Shown: in pieces, positions 46,400 through 60,300 of the stretch
How the letters are laid out: every line of letters begins with the position of its first letter
How positions within the stretch are numbered: the first letter of the stretch is position 1
Assembly (NCBI RefSeq): GCF_049243985.1
Contig: NC_135378.1
Span: forward strand, 40,520,941 to 40,584,940
DNA from: Paroedura picta
Lineage: Eukaryota; Chordata; Lepidosauria; Squamata; Gekkonidae
Direction of reading: 5' to 3'
DNA length: 64,000 nt
Translations under genes and position numbers: made by a program
Notes under the pieces: model-generated
The model's input: only the letters and a program-made list of their open reading frames with translations
Database searches by the model: none
Told to the model about the DNA's origin: nothing

Positions 46400-47870
46400 G
46401 CGAGGGAGTAGAGGAGTGCTGGGAAAGAACACAAAAGGGAGCTCCAGACTCCCAGCCCCGGCAGCCCCTGAAGTTGCACAGTGGTGCGATCTCAACGAGG
46501 AGAGGGACTCAGAACTGGTGGGGCCTGGCAACATCATTTTTGGCTCGCAGAGCCACCCAGTGACTGGGTGGTGATGGTCAGCTCCTCTGGGAAAGGAATC
46601 CAGGAGGCCTATATCTGTGCACATGCTTCAAGGCCTGCTAATGCAGCTTCCCATCATTTGTGACTCAAAATTTGAGGTTAACCTTTTTGCAGCAGTTTTC
46701 ACAGTGACATTTTTTGAGTCTTTTGGTGCTGTTAATTTAATCAAACAGGGCAGACCCTGGAATGGGGCGTGGATGTCAAAGGATATTTGGATTGATGGGC
46801 AGGAGTTACACATCCACATAAGGCAATCTAAAACAAACCAGATGGGGCAACATAATACTTGTTGAGACTAGGGAGGATTGCCCTTCCTGGTTCAATGCAT
46901 GAGGGCATACCTTGGAGGGAGGTCGGCTGTGCAAGGGCCACTTTTCATTCATGTTGATGGAAAATGCCATTCCCACTATTAGTTCGTGGCTATATCGAGT
47001 TCCAGATTGACAAGTCTTGGTCTCCCAGCAGAGCAATATGGTTCATACTCATTTCGTATAGGGGTTGCCATGCAGGTGGCAGCTAGTGGGTCAACTGTGG
47101 AAGGGATCAGGTCCTTAGGTAGATGGCGATCAAATGTGTTTCAAAGATATGTGTGGCCGGAACTCCTTCTCTAATTTCTTGATTTTACAGATTTGGCTGC
47201 TGACAGTTTCAGTTATGTGGTTGGCCCTCTTGGGATGGAGAGATTGTCATGGGGCGATTTCTCCTGAGTGAGTGGATCTGGCTAGACAGCAAGTAGACAA
47301 AGCAGTGTTCAGGTTCCTGGAAGAGGGAGAAAAATCAGGCACCCAGACATTTATCATGGACAGTGGGCCCTGTTTAGAGAGGATGGAGTGCATTTATCTG
47401 AATGGGGAATGGACATATGGCTACATTGAGTGTGCCATGCAATTCTTGAATGGATACGGGTATGAGCAGTGGTGGGAGCGCAGGGAGGCGTATTCCCCCA
47501 TGCTCTTTGGTGGGTGGTAAGCATGGGATGGATCTGTTTAGGGCAGCCAAGCTTGCATGCTGGCCATCCCATATTTGGGGGACCCAATAAGGGGCTGTGT
47601 GGAAGCAGAACCGGATGTTGGGCTTACATTTCTGGGTGGCAGTTGAGACCCAACAGAGGTGGATGCCCAGTGGGTTCTCATCCAATTGCCACCTCCCAGA
47701 GGTTAACAGGCCGTTTCGGAAAATACAGGCTGGCTAGCTGGTGGAACTTGTTGAAAGATGCCTGCTGACAAGGGCTGCCTTGCAGTCAGCTGACCACAGG
47801 AGGGCAAGATCTGTTCCTAAGCTAAGCCACGCTCATTCAGTTAATAAAAGGCTGTGGCCAGTTTGCACGC
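46400..47870 (+). mobile_element. Fossil tyrosine-recombinase retroelement (DIRS/Ngaro-like)
   Basis: The left part (about 46660-47175) resembles the C-terminal catalytic region of a tyrosine recombinase, with the R...GRWRS...Y type signature. The right part (about 47190-47520) resembles the end of an SGNH-type hydrolase, a domain carried by vertebrate Ngaro-like elements. The order and spacing fit one element. It is broken, with several breaks, and no reverse transcriptase part is present, so it is an old partial copy. Outer borders are uncertain. Confidence 0.6.
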
Positions 47871-47955
47871 CAAAAGATTAAACTGGTGCTGGTGTACTTG
47901 TTGAGGTGTGACCAATATTCCCTTGCAAGGCAAAAAACTGAAGCATAGCATAAGC

Positions 47956-48267
47956 CAGGGGTCTGCAGGAGCTCCAGAGGTCCACGGCCTTTCCTCTCCC
48001 ACCTTAATGGACTCAACCACGTTAGTCCCCCTCCCCCGAACAGTTTTCTTATGGTTTCTGCAACTGGGAGGGGGTGGAACCTGCATGCCTACTCCTACTT
48101 TAAACTGCCTCTTGTCTATCCCTCCTCAAGCTTACCAGTTAATGCAGGTAGTGATGTCAGTTCTGCTGACATGTCATTTCCAGGGGGTTTAGCAGGGAGG
48201 TATAGCCACTTCTGAGACTCCTCCAAGCCTGAAAGCACCTCCATGGTCAATAGATTGAAAAAGGCTG
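47956..48267. mobile_element. hAT-like MITE (312 bp)
   Basis: It begins CAGGGGTCTGCAGGAGC and ends ATTGAAAAAGGCTG, a CAG...CTG element. The flanking octamers GCATAAGC and TGTTAAGC agree at five of eight positions, so a target duplication is possible but decayed. Confidence 0.6.
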
Positions 48268-50751
48268 TGTTAAGCTATACAAAACTTACCTAATAGGATC
48301 CTACTTTTAATAAGCTAGCAGTATAGGTCAGTTCCTAATCATTTATCTATGTTTGTGAGCCATTCTGTGCAGTGTAACCCTGTCACTGGTGCAAAAAATT
48401 CCTCTTGAATAATTTTGTTTTGCAAAGTTCGCAGAAACCCAGGAGAAGGTGAGCTTCAGCCAAACACATATAGTCTCATATACTTATTCAAATACAGAGT
48501 GTTAGGAAGGAAAGAAAAATCTTCTGAAAGGAGCAGAAGGCCAAAAAAATGCCTATGCATAGATAATCAGAGAAACAATTATGGAATAGAATTAGGGGAC
48601 TTCACTCCTACAGCCATTTAACATTTGTACATTTAAAACAGGAAAAATTAGATTATGATGCAAAACATCTTCATGAAACAGATGACAATACTCAGACTTG
48701 GGTAGTTCTGAATTTCAGTTTTTGGCTTTCATAGTACATCAGTTTTTGTTTTTGTAGCTCTCCCAAACACTCTCAAACATAGTTGACATGCCTAATTAGT
48801 TTCAGAGAGAATCATGTGCATTTTGCTTCATCATACTTGTGGTTAGGATTGCTATAATAGTGCTCCACCAGGTGCTTTATGTCTTTAACCACTATATGAC
48901 AAAGCATGGAAAAGAAGTTATAGGAAAGGCTTCACCTGTTGAATTTCTGCACTTAAATTTTAAAAACCTGGCATGCCCCAATCCAGATACTTGTGTTTGG
49001 AGGAGACATTAGTTGATACAAATATTGCCAGCTGAGGCCTTGTCCACAGTCAATTTTTTATTGTGGCCATTTTCACATGTTTTGGATTGCAGTTTAGTAA
49101 TTGGTTGCTAAAGGATTTTTCCCCATCATTTCAGACAAACCTTTTGGTAATCTGCTGTTAGTAGACTTTATTTACCTATTCCTACAAACCTACTTGTGTC
49201 AGGTTAGTAAAACATGGTTGAACTACTTTTGAGTGAAGCTGCTTTCTACCCCTTCATTATGCTTCTGGATTGCTGTGGTGTGCTGTTTAAAATGTCTGTA
49301 GCACTTCCTGCAATGCCACTTCTCCCACTCCTACACAATTTTCTGTAGACTTTCCCCCCAATGGTGCCACTACAGCACTGAAGTGCTATATTGGGTGAGC
49401 GCTATAGCACTCAACTTAGATTTTTTTTAAACCTCTCCAAGGAAGACTGCATGGTGAAAGTCAGGGCAGGGGAGTGGCAGTTTTAAATGACTGTGGCGCT
49501 TCAGAAATGGCTCCTTAACAAAAGTAAATTCACTGTCTCCTGCTCCCCCTTTACTCAAAATCGGACCAACAATAACATCCAATTTAGAGTGGTGATGTGA
49601 AAATCTGAGTCAGTCAATAACTCTCTAAGTCACATGGAATACACATACCTCTGACTTCTGCACTGAAAACATCTGAGAATACATAGAGGTGTTTTATTAC
49701 TGTACTAAGACTATACTGCTTTGAGAAAGAGTTGTGTTCTTTCGTATAACTTAGCACATCAGCAAGGGAATCTTCACTGTCATTCTTGTTTTACAGAGGT
49801 TGACAGGTAAGGGTTTACAAGATCTCAAGGTAGAACTTGGATTTAATACAAAGTCTCAAAGTCCAATGCTTTGTGCTACCTTTTTGGAAACAAGAGCTTT
49901 CAAAATGGTGTAGTGGAAGGAAAGTGAAAATTCTCTTTCACAAGTTACAGGAAATGCACCTTCAAGGGATCATGCAGATAGTTCAGTGTATATTCCCCTA
50001 TCCCCTTTTTCAGTGGTGGCACTTCCTTTGAGGTGTCTATTTTAAAAGCTTTTAAGGTCACGCTATCTGTCACGCTAGGAGTCCTTACTTCAAGGCAGTC
50101 TCAACTACTTCAACATTACTTCAAAGCACTTAAGGAATAAACAGCACTTCACTGGAATTAAAGTACTGTAACAATTAAATGCTTTAAATTGACCTAGTGA
50201 GATCATAAGAGGTCACCTGTGGCTGACCAGGCAAAGGTGAGGTGCTATTTAATTCAGTAGGGGAAGAGGTTCATTCTAACAGACTCTGAGAATAGCAATG
50301 TAAGGGATAAGTAGCTATAAAAAGAGCTAGAGAGAGTATTCAATCTTGCATTACCCTGCAACAGGAAACACAAATTGCAACTCAAAAGCAACATATATTC
50401 AGACAACATTATAAAATATCTAAACATCCACACAATGTGGATTTTATATCACAAAGTACTGCAGCCTGATTCCTTGAAGCATTGAGCAAAACTAAGTCAA
50501 TTAACCATTTTAGTTCCAGTGATCTGTTGTCTTATAACTGAATATTTCCTGTAAGAGTAGGTTCTAATCTGTAAAAGTCCTCAAGGCAAAACCTTGCTGA
50601 AACCATGGCTACAGGGTCACCTATGGATCTATCATGGATGGCAGAACTAGTTAGATGCACATGAAGTGTTTAGTCTTCGACTCAAACAAGCAGCTTTTAA
50701 AGACAGCTTTGTATGAAAACACAAACAAAGGCTCATCAATGCTAGAAATGT

Positions 50752-50757
50752 TTTATT
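50752..50757 (-). terminator. Candidate distal NEIL3 polyadenylation signal
   Basis: TTTATT on the + strand (AATAAA on the - strand) lies 434 nt past the NEIL3 stop. It would serve a slightly longer 3' UTR than the signal at 50848-50853. Confidence 0.4.
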
Positions 50758-50847
50758 GAGCATATTAATCTTTCATAACTGAGTGCCGAATGTATTAAAA
50801 TCTATTCATCTTAAATGCATTGAGACAAGTGATGTTTTTCATAAAAG

Positions 50848-50853
50848 TTTTAT
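50848..50853 (-). terminator. Candidate proximal NEIL3 polyadenylation signal
   Basis: AATAAA read on the - strand, about 340 nt past the stop codon at 51191-51193. A short 3' UTR of this size is plausible. Confidence 0.45.
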
Positions 50854-51190
50854 TAGACTAAGAAAAAAGTATTGAAGGACAAATGACACAAACTCTTAAC
50901 TAAAATATGTTTACTGACAAATCACAGTACATTGTGAGTCAGCTGCGTCAAGTGTGTACACACAATGCCTGCTGACCGTTTCTACAGTTAGAATAAACAA
51001 GAAGTAATGAACAGGAACTAGCACAAATAGAAATAGAGATAAAAGAAGTAATGTTCAAATATATAATCTAGACAGATTTGCAATCAGAGAGGGTCATTTG
51101 AGCATGACCCTCCTAAAACTTCTCCTGGAGAACTGTACATTACATAGTTTAAGAAGATTAACCTCCAGGCGTGGATTTGAGATGAATCGC

Positions 51191-51373
51191 TCAGCATCCT
51201 GGGATAATCTTCATTCCTGGACCATTTTCTGCCCACTGAAAGAAGTCACACTGTTTATCCTTCCCAAGAGGGCACACAAAGAAATTCTTTCCGTTATTAG
51301 GGCCAATCTTCAACACTGTCCTCATAATGCAGCGCTTCCCATGATTGCAGAAAGGAAAATGCAGGTCTGCCCA
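51191..51373 (-). CDS. NEIL3: NEIL3 last exon (second GRF zinc finger and stop)
   Basis: It encodes 60 residues starting WADLHFPFCNHGKR, with the GRF ligands C, H, C, C in CNHGKR, FFVCPLGK and QCDFF, and ending KIIPGC then TGA. The GRF fingers bind single-stranded DNA. Acceptor ctctccacag|TGG. Confidence 0.97.
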   Translation of the reverse strand, partial: WADLHFPFCNHGKRCIMRTVLKIGPNNGKNFFVCPLGKDKQCDFFQWAENGPGMKIIPGC

Positions 51374-54300
51374 CTGTGGAGAGAAATCATTTTCCCTTTA
51401 ACACAAGATTCTATAGCCAAATATCTCCTTCAAACAGGTGGGAGGAAACTTTCCTTTAATTCTGATGGGTAGGTGGCAATTAATAAGCATCAAAATAAGC
51501 TACCCCACTTTTAAAACAAGTTTGTTTCAATGTCTGACCTCCACTGCTTTGACCTTGTGGAAGATAATTTGATTTCTAGGCTGCCCCTCTCCAAACTGAG
51601 ATTATACAAATTCCACATACAAAAGATTTCAAAATAGAATCACAAAACTTTACTGTCCGTTCCTTTTCAGGACTGAAGGTCAAATGATACCACTTTTAGT
51701 TATTATACATCAAGGGGGAACAGGGAATAATCAAATCGGAGTGAACTGAAAACCAACACACAAAGGGAACTATCCTGATATATTGCCTTGTCAGAAGTTA
51801 CCAATGCCTATCACAAAACAATGGCATAAATCCTGAGTAAACAAAGAAATGGGTGAGGGAGCCTTCGGGGAGGGTGGTAAATAAATGCATTAAATGCAAT
51901 AAATAATAAATATATAATAAACAATGGATGCACAAACACAGCCTTCTCTCTAGACAGCAACTAAGCTGTTGTGGCAAAGAATGTCTATGCTGAAAGTAAT
52001 CGGACTGGACTGTTGTGGATTATAGGAGCTTGTAAGTACAGCCTTGTTCTATACTGCCTTCCAGTTTGCTTCAGGGCCAAATTCAAGGTGCTGATATTGA
52101 CTTTGAAAGCTTTCTCTGGCTTGGGGCCACCATATTTTAAGGACTGCCTACCTCCATATGAACCTACTCCACCTCTTAAATCATTTTAAGAGGCCCTGCT
52201 TTAGGTGCCCCTGACATGCAAGGCTAGACAGGTGGCAACTCAAGGAAGGGCCTCCTCAAACACGGCACTAAAAACTGGGGGGCTTTTTGCACGCCTTCAA
52301 AATAGCACAATGGTTGCCAATTGAAAACGCTACTGATTTGCTGTTTTGCACAACGTCGTCGACAATCTGCCACACACCTGAAACCAATATGCAAAAAGCG
52401 CTTCCTTGTAGCGCTTTCAGGGAAATCCCCAAAAGTGGATTCACCCTCCGGAAAGCGATACACTCCTGCAACCAATCTGCAACACTAGCGAAAAAGACCT
52501 GTGCGTTAACATTGTTGCGGTTTCTACAAAGTCCCTCCCCCTGGCTCTCTTCTCTGATCTTCCGGCGAAGCGATCGCCATTTTTTTTTTCTCCGAGCGAG
52601 CGGGGATAAACGCACCAGCGAGCCTCTTTCAGTTTAGAGGCTTCCCCGGCTTCAGTCCCTCCCCTTCAGTCACTAAGCACACTTCAGTCACTAAGCACAC
52701 TACTAAGCAGTCACTTTATTTTTTACACATTCATTCAGCCGAAAATCGGGCCCGTGAGAGGGGGGGGGGATTTTTTTTTTCACTCGCAGGGAGCGTGGCA
52801 ACGATCAAACGACAGCTCAAACACACCAGGCAGCTGTATGGGTCTCTCCGTTGCAACGAATTAACACAGATTCGTTACAATGGTTCTGGTTTTTTTTTTT
52901 AAAAAAAACCTTTCTTAAAGGGAAAGGGGCTGTTTGGGAGCATGCTAACGGCTGCCCATTGGCTGCTTGACGGCCAGGGGCGGGACGAGCTCGGCAATAG
53001 CGCTTCCTTTCTAGCGATTTCTGCCGAGACTGGAAGCCTGTGGGAAACGCTACAAAATGCAACTGGATTCCACTACAAAGGCAGGTATGCATAACGACGA
53101 ATTCCACTATTTTAAATGGCGATTTTTCATTCAGTGACCAATTTGCTACAAAGATCCCGGTGCGTAAAGCCCCTGGAAATTCCTCCCAAGGGAGATTTGT
53201 CTGTTTTCTTCTATTGTTTTCCACCAGTAGGTGAAGGCTTGTCTGTTTGTTTGTTCTCTCACTAATTCTAACTGGCCTTTCTCTCTGTTTATATACAAAC
53301 AATAAAATATATATGTAGTTTAACATTGTTTTGTCACTCTGGAAACTCTAAGTTGAGTAGCAAAGTGGCATAGAAATGCTTTAAATAAACAAATAGCTAC
53401 AGGAAGGCAACACTTCTCTGGAAAATACCATAACTGCTTGGCTGAAAAAACATTACTCCAAACTCGCCTTTCCCCAGCTCTTCCACTGAGGCCTGAAGAG
53501 CTAAAGCTTGTGCCACTTTCTTGTATCATTTAAATTTTCAACCAACCCAGGCAGGAACCCCTATTATAATTATCTGTAATTATCACTCTGTTGGGGAGGT
53601 TTGTTATTTAATTTTCTATACAGTAGTACATTTATTACTGTAAGCCATTAATTTGAGATAGTGGAAAAAAACAACAGCTTGGTAGTAAAAGTCTTCCTTT
53701 CTTCTGAACTACACAAAAATATGTTTGGAAAAAGATTCCCCAGTGGCATTCTACCAGCATTTCTACAGGGCCCAAAGCAAGGAGGAGGCAAAGTACCTAT
53801 TCCTGGGGATTGAGGGACTAATTGTGGTCCAAAATCAGTGTGTGATGGAGTTGATGTGAAGAACAGAAATCAGACAAGATCACTCCTTTTGTGCTAATGG
53901 AAAAGGTGGTAGGATACAACCCCGTCATTCCCATCCATAGTCTATTATGTTTGTGAATGACTGACTGAAATCCCGAAGTAGCCATGATTGTTCAAGAAAG
54001 TGATGTGTCCCCTTTAAAGAAGTTAGGCCAGTTTGTCATCTCACGTACTTCAAAATAGTCACACCGAGTCTCTCTAGGTAACGGACAAGTGTAAAATTGC
54101 CTGCCCTTGTTTTCTCCGTCCTTCCTCACCACACGGAGAATGCAGACACGGTGGTGTTTACTGCAGTGAGGGCTACCAGCATTTAATGTCCGGGACCCAT
54201 CTGTCATATTAACTGGAGGTGCTCTGTAATGACAGGTTACAAAATAAAACCTGCATAAAGCTAAAGGGATTAGTTACCGCAGAACCATCGCTCCTACCAT

Positions 54301-57300
54301 TCCCCCTGCCACAACTCTCACAAACTCTTTTCATAACAACTATCAATAATGTATCTTAATAAAATACAAGCCCAACCTTGATATTTTATCTGCCCTACTG
54401 GTTTTCCTCTACGTAAAATCAAGGACTATATGCTCAACATCCTGGAGAGTAAAATGAAATGCAAGTGACAAATTTAAGTCCCCAAACTTGCCTTGACTCT
54501 TATTTTTATAAACTGCACCATTCTAGCATCGCTAGCATAAATTCTGCACTTTTATGTAGTTTAAAGACATCCTGAATTGGCAGCAGCAAGACATACTACA
54601 GGCCCAATTCCGTCCAATTATGTTCTTCCCCTCTGGAAAGCTATTACAAGTGTCTTAGACCAGGCCATGGGGATCTCTACCTACTTGTCTGCTTCACAGA
54701 CAATTTTCCATGCTCTTTGATCAAAACTGCTTTAATGATCCCAATCATATTCCACTGAGGAAGCTGTCTGACTGGCAGAGCAGAAAAGTGTATTTTATGA
54801 AGGTGGCAGGGAAGCTTTACTCTCCGATACTACCGTCATTGGGAAAGCTGGAGACCAACTCTGTTCACAATACGAAGGGCATGTTCCTTGACAGCTAATG
54901 CTTAAACAAGACTAATTCTCTTCCTGTGACTGTGACTAAGTAGTAGGCAACCTTTGGGCAAGTGTGCAACTCCAAAGCACTAGACAGTGCCATCCTAACA
55001 CTCACTGTAGAATATATAAAACCTCTCATAGTCTGCTAGTTCACTTCCCTAGGGAGGAGGACACATGGGCAAGATTGACCCAACTACAGGCCCTATCCAT
55101 GGGGCGCCAGATTCATCATGCTAATCTTCTTCCTTTCGCTTACACTCATCTTGGAGCCTCATCTGAAATGTACAGAACCATTTGTTCAAGTCAATTTTTT
55201 TTAAAAGCAGTTGTTCTATCCTCCTGGTTTTAGACTCAGGTAACATGTAGCCCAGCTGATTAAGTTTCTGACATTTATACTGGAGAGAGGTCAAGTCTTC
55301 ACGAAAAAGTAAATAGATATGTCCGACATTTAAAAAAAATATAAGCAAGCTGATGAGCATTTTAGTTTCCTAGGGCATCATTCAAAATTTGAAGTTGTGA
55401 AATTTGGATTCAGTGGACAGAGGGGGTAAATAGCCCAAAGTGATTGTTCCTCTTTGGTTTAGTTGATTACTCTATCGATGATGCTGTACCCATTAATCAA
55501 CAGTGGGTTAGGAATAGGGCTCATCCTGCATTGACTGACTCCTGAACTCATTTGAGCACTGTCACATGACACACTATTCTCACTTCCTCTTTTCCTTTCT
55601 CCATACTTGGGACCCAGATGCCTAGCCACGTTGTTAATCTGTCATAGTGGGCTCCGACCCACTAAAACCTGTGCCACAATTCATTTGTCTTTAAATTGCC
55701 ACAGTATTTCTTGGTTTTGCTGCAATGGACTAACAGTTATAGCCTGAAATTCAAAAGTGAGATGTAACCCACAAGGAATGCATCTGGACAGGAGTTAACC
55801 CTAGGCACCCTTTTAGATAAGCCACTTGGGCAGTGTTCCAAATTCAGCGGCATCTATTGGAAAGTTGATGTAAACGGGTGTTTTAATAAGGGATTTTATA
55901 TTAATTGTTGTTACCACCACAAGTCATTCCTGAGAGTGGTGAGATAAATATCCAATAAAAAATAAAATTGGGATCTGATGTCTTAACTCAGGCATGTTTT
56001 AAGACCTAAAATGTACAATATTCCACTCTAGCCCATTAGTACACACACATGCCAGTATACTAGTCATGCCATGTTACATTGGACCTTGCCATGCATACAA
56101 TTTGAGTTTTGTCTCACGAACACTTCCTTCTGGCACTCTGCAGCATGTGTAACTAGGAGCTGGTATACATTTTACATGTATTTGATGGAACATCAAATGT
56201 CTTGCAAGCAAACCCACATTAAGCTAAAAGTAAATGTTTTTCTATATAGCAATCTTGGGCTTCATGTTTGTGTTTGATTATATGTTTTTTGCAAGAATTG
56301 TGCTTAGATCTGGAAACAACAAACCTGCTCGTTAAATTCCCAGTGATAGTCCCAACAGATAAAGATGAGTAATCAATCTTCTGTTTCTTCTCCACTGGCT
56401 TTAAAGAATTGTATCGATGGGGAAAGGGTATCGGTGTGCTTACTGCATAGTGGTCGGTGTCGTTGCAATAATTTCTTAAAGAGCCGTGCAGGGAGCTTCC
56501 AACTGGAGTTAGGCTCTCGCTTCTATTTTGGTTTAAGAGAGCAAAATCTGTCATAACCAAAGTTGTTGTACCAAACACTGTTTTCCTGTTGATCTTAATT
56601 TCCGCTCTGGGTTTTGTGAAGTTGTTACAGTGGTATTTAACCAAGTCAGTTACAACTTCATCATTCGGTGTCTTCCGAACTTAAAATGAAAAAGAACAAA
56701 AGCAAGAAAAGAAAGGCATTCCAATTAGTCACTACTTTGGACCACCTCACCCAACACAGTAGTATATGCATTGATGGGGACACAGTAGCCACTGACCAGC
56801 TGCTGTGTTGTTCTAATAGCTGCAGGATAATCACCTTGGGTGCAGTCATACAACCATATCTCCAGGATGTGTCCAGCCCAATTCAAGAGGGCTCAGGTCA
56901 GAATGAACCTGCAACAAAACCAACCTTCATGCCACATATTGAGAGAGAAAACATAAGTGCATGTGTTGGAATGAAAGCATCTACAGAGAGAGAGAGAGAG
57001 GGAGAGGGAGAGGGAGAGAGACCAAACCCTTGTAGGCTCCATCCCCATAACTAATTTCACCTGCCTTCATGAATTAACTGTGCAATCCTAAATGCAATTG
57101 CAGCCTATTAAGTACATTGCAGTCAATGACTTAGGATTGTACTAAAGGCCTTGGAAGTGGCAAAAGGAAAGCTAGTGGAAGACTCATAAAAATAATGACA
57201 GAACTATTTTGAAAAAAACCAGCACTCTACTTGCCACCTTATTTGTAACGTAAATTTTCAGAGATACTTTACGCGCATTTTTAAAACTTCTTCAGGTGCC

Positions 57301-60300
57301 AGCCTTTGATAACAGCTTAAAAGCTTCACAACTGGAATGAAAGATGCAGAAAAAGAATATTATCATGATTTTGTTCTAAAGCTCTAAGCTACACTGTTCT
57401 TGTTGTACAGGGTCTGCTTCAACTTTTAGGCAAGCAGCTGGGTGCATAAATTCCAGGAGAGAAGTTAATTGGCAAATCTGACTTTCTGAACAGTGTAAGC
57501 CTCTAGATTCCTGGGGGCTGGCATTTGAGTGGAAGACAATCAGCCAAGAGCAACTTTTGCAGACACTAGAAAGGCCTGACTGACTGCAGAGACAGTAGTT
57601 TGCCTGCCTTGTCTGGCCCACACCCTATGCACCAGAAGGTCTCCATCAGCATGCCTTTTCTTACCCGCTCTTTGGACTTTTGCAGTCCATTCATCTTAAG
57701 CATAGTCATGTCTCTGATTGCTTGTCCAATTCCTGCAGTGGTAACATGACAGCTGTTCAGACAACAGCTAACAAGTCCAGAGTGTAAAAGGCTCTGGCAT
57801 TATTAAGAATTGTATTTATTAGAGGATTTTGTCAAGTGCAGCTTTCAGTTTCCAAGTGATTCAGTGACAGCAGAAGCCACACCTGCTATTGTCTGTTATT
57901 CCTTAAGGGGACAGTCAAGCTTCCTTGGCCTGAATGGGTCAGATGGGTCACACAAGTGTTCCCAGATCATGGTGGTGGGGGGGGGGGGGAGGAAAACCTT
58001 GCTTTAGCTACATAAGAAAGGGAAAGGGGAGTAGGGCAGAGATATGCAAATGACAGTGCAGACGAGATTAGGGAGGTGAAACATGACAACCAAGAAGGCA
58101 AGATGGTATTGAGAAGGTAGCTTGTCAGCTAGACCGATTCTGCTGCAATGGCAGAAGGCAGAGAGAGAGAGACACAGAGGACTAAGACAGAAATGGGGGG
58201 GGGCATAATAGACAAGTTTATGCAGCACACAGAAGGCAAGTTAGGACTTCATATAAAAGGAGGGAGAAGTATAGCTGGGGTAGAAGTGGAGCAGAGATTA
58301 TGACACTACTGCAGCGTATGACAGAATGAAACACAAATCTCCATCAATCGAACTCCTACACTGCACACACCCCCCCCCCCCCAAAAAAGCTGAATGTTCT
58401 ACCGTTGCCTGGGGGGTTTTCATAACCAGCTTTTAAAAATATAGTTTGGCATTAGAAGTCCCAACTGATTCTTTTTAAAAATCACCATTTTTTTTTATTA
58501 GAGGGCTTAAACACTTCTCAGACACACGCAAACTTCCACTGTCTTTGAAATGCCATCAGGGTAGAAGACAGCATTTGTCCCTCCCAGCTATAAAGAAAAT
58601 AGATTTCTTTCCCCTTTGCAAAATATATTCCATTTCAATTTATGAAACATTTGGTCTGACAATTCAGGAAGTTGCTGAAATAGGCAAAAAGTACAAAAGG
58701 TCTAACTGAATAATTCATGCCACATAGGATAGGATGGGATAACAGCTGTGAAAGTATATATTTCAGTTACAAAAGGAACATGCCATTATAGCGCAAACAG
58801 TTGTTCCCTAAGACGACATGCTCTGGGACTTGTGATGCAGATTCTAAGAACACACGCATCTGCTCAAGGCTATTTTGCAACCTCTCTCAACACATTGTCT
58901 TTCCTCTGATCTTTATTTCCTAGTCTGAAGAATTAAGAGCTATTCTTTTGCCTTCCCCAAAGAAGTGTCTCTTATAATTTAGTTGGGCAGGGACCAATAC
59001 GTGTAAAATACCAGGCACGCTGCTGCTGATAGAATACCACTTGTATATGGCTGATCATGGGTTTTTTAGAACATGTCCAACTTATACCCCTGAATGTTTA
59101 GAGATATTTTTCATGATATTTTACAAGGTGCTGGTAATAGAGTGAGGGTACCTATAGGGCCATGCAAGCTGTGCCCTAATTGCCCTTCAAAATGTATTGG
59201 TTTCTTTATAATAAGTTTCAAATTGAAAGGTTAGGCAAGCATTCAAATCATGCATCAGGATCAGAGTGCTAATACACACAATTACTCTAAATACACATTG
59301 CCCCGGTACCGTGTTCAACAATCAGTTCCAGGCTATATTACATTGGCAGGCAATCATACAAACTGCATCATTACTTACCTTCGGGCCTTGGAGTCAAGCA
59401 AACATCACAGATTTTGACAGAAGGCTTATTTATTAGAGTACAACGCCTACAAGCCCACTCCTCTTCTGATTTCTGAGCCACTTGTTCATTAGAACATGAC
59501 CCCCCGCTGTATGCCCAGCCAATTAAACTATTTCTCCGTGGCAGTTTGCTGTTCAATGAAGGAAAGAGGGGGAAATGATGTTAACCCTTTGAGAGGTTTG
59601 TTCTGAAAGTTGTATTATACCAGGAAAGTATAATGGGGGATAAAAGACTGGACTTTAATAGTTTGGCCATCAGGATGGAAGAAGGATCCATCCTGATGGC
59701 TGAATTTCCTAGGAGGTTCTCACTCTGTCCTTTAGACTTGGCCAACTTGAGCTCTTTCAGTTTTGCCACCAACTCATGGGACAGGAACTGAACCACACTA
59801 CTTTACAAAATGTCAAAGGACATCAGATATTATATTATTAGTTGACTCTGTGATTGAATAGCCTGGTGCCCTAACAACCATCCATGTAAAATGACACAGT
59901 GTTGCAGTATTTTCTCTCTCTCAAGTTACAGCTGTTTTATGGTGACCCTGTGGAGTTTTTGAGGCAAGAGACATTCAGAAGTGCTGTTTCTGTGTTGTAA
60001 CTCTGGATTTCCTTGGTGATCTCCTAACTATTTACCAGAACTGACCCTGCTTTTATTCTAAGATCTGTCAAGATCAGGCTAGCTTTGACAGTTAGTCAGT
60101 GTTCCAGTCTTATTTCAAATTCTTCAGCCAACCAAAAGCTGATGGAAGTTATTATCAGTCACCTGCTTCTTCCTACGCAACCTTCTTAAAATGTATTATT
60201 CACCTTATCCTTAAAAAAGTTTACCTGACCTTCTACAATTATAACTTAACAATATATCATTCCTTAGACACCCAAATACAACATAAACAAAAGAAATCAA

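Larger units (their letters stand above)
35115..50747. other. Intergenic DNA between AGA and NEIL3
   Basis: Both genes point into this 15.6-kb stretch. I see no exon. Listed elements: GC-rich degenerate repeat (35.8-36.56 kb), Sauria SINE with nested MITE (41 kb), hairpin (41.57 kb), second MITE copy (44.1 kb), hAT-like MITEs (45.8 and 48 kb) and a fossil tyrosine-recombinase element (46.4-47.9 kb). The stretches 36.6-40.9, 42-44.1 and 48.3-50.7 kb look like unique sequence with no coding signal. Confidence 0.7.
51374..54048 (-). other. NEIL3: NEIL3 intron 9
   Basis: It contains a retroelement tail (51858-51925) and an 895-bp CpG-rich Harbinger-like element (52279-53173) that makes up a third of the intron. 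Nothing else is seen. Confidence 0.8.

Noticed and set aside
52817-53326. 169-residue - strand open frame in NEIL3 intron 9
   Set aside because: It lies mostly inside the CpG-rich Harbinger-like element, matches nothing known, and has no link to NEIL3 exons.
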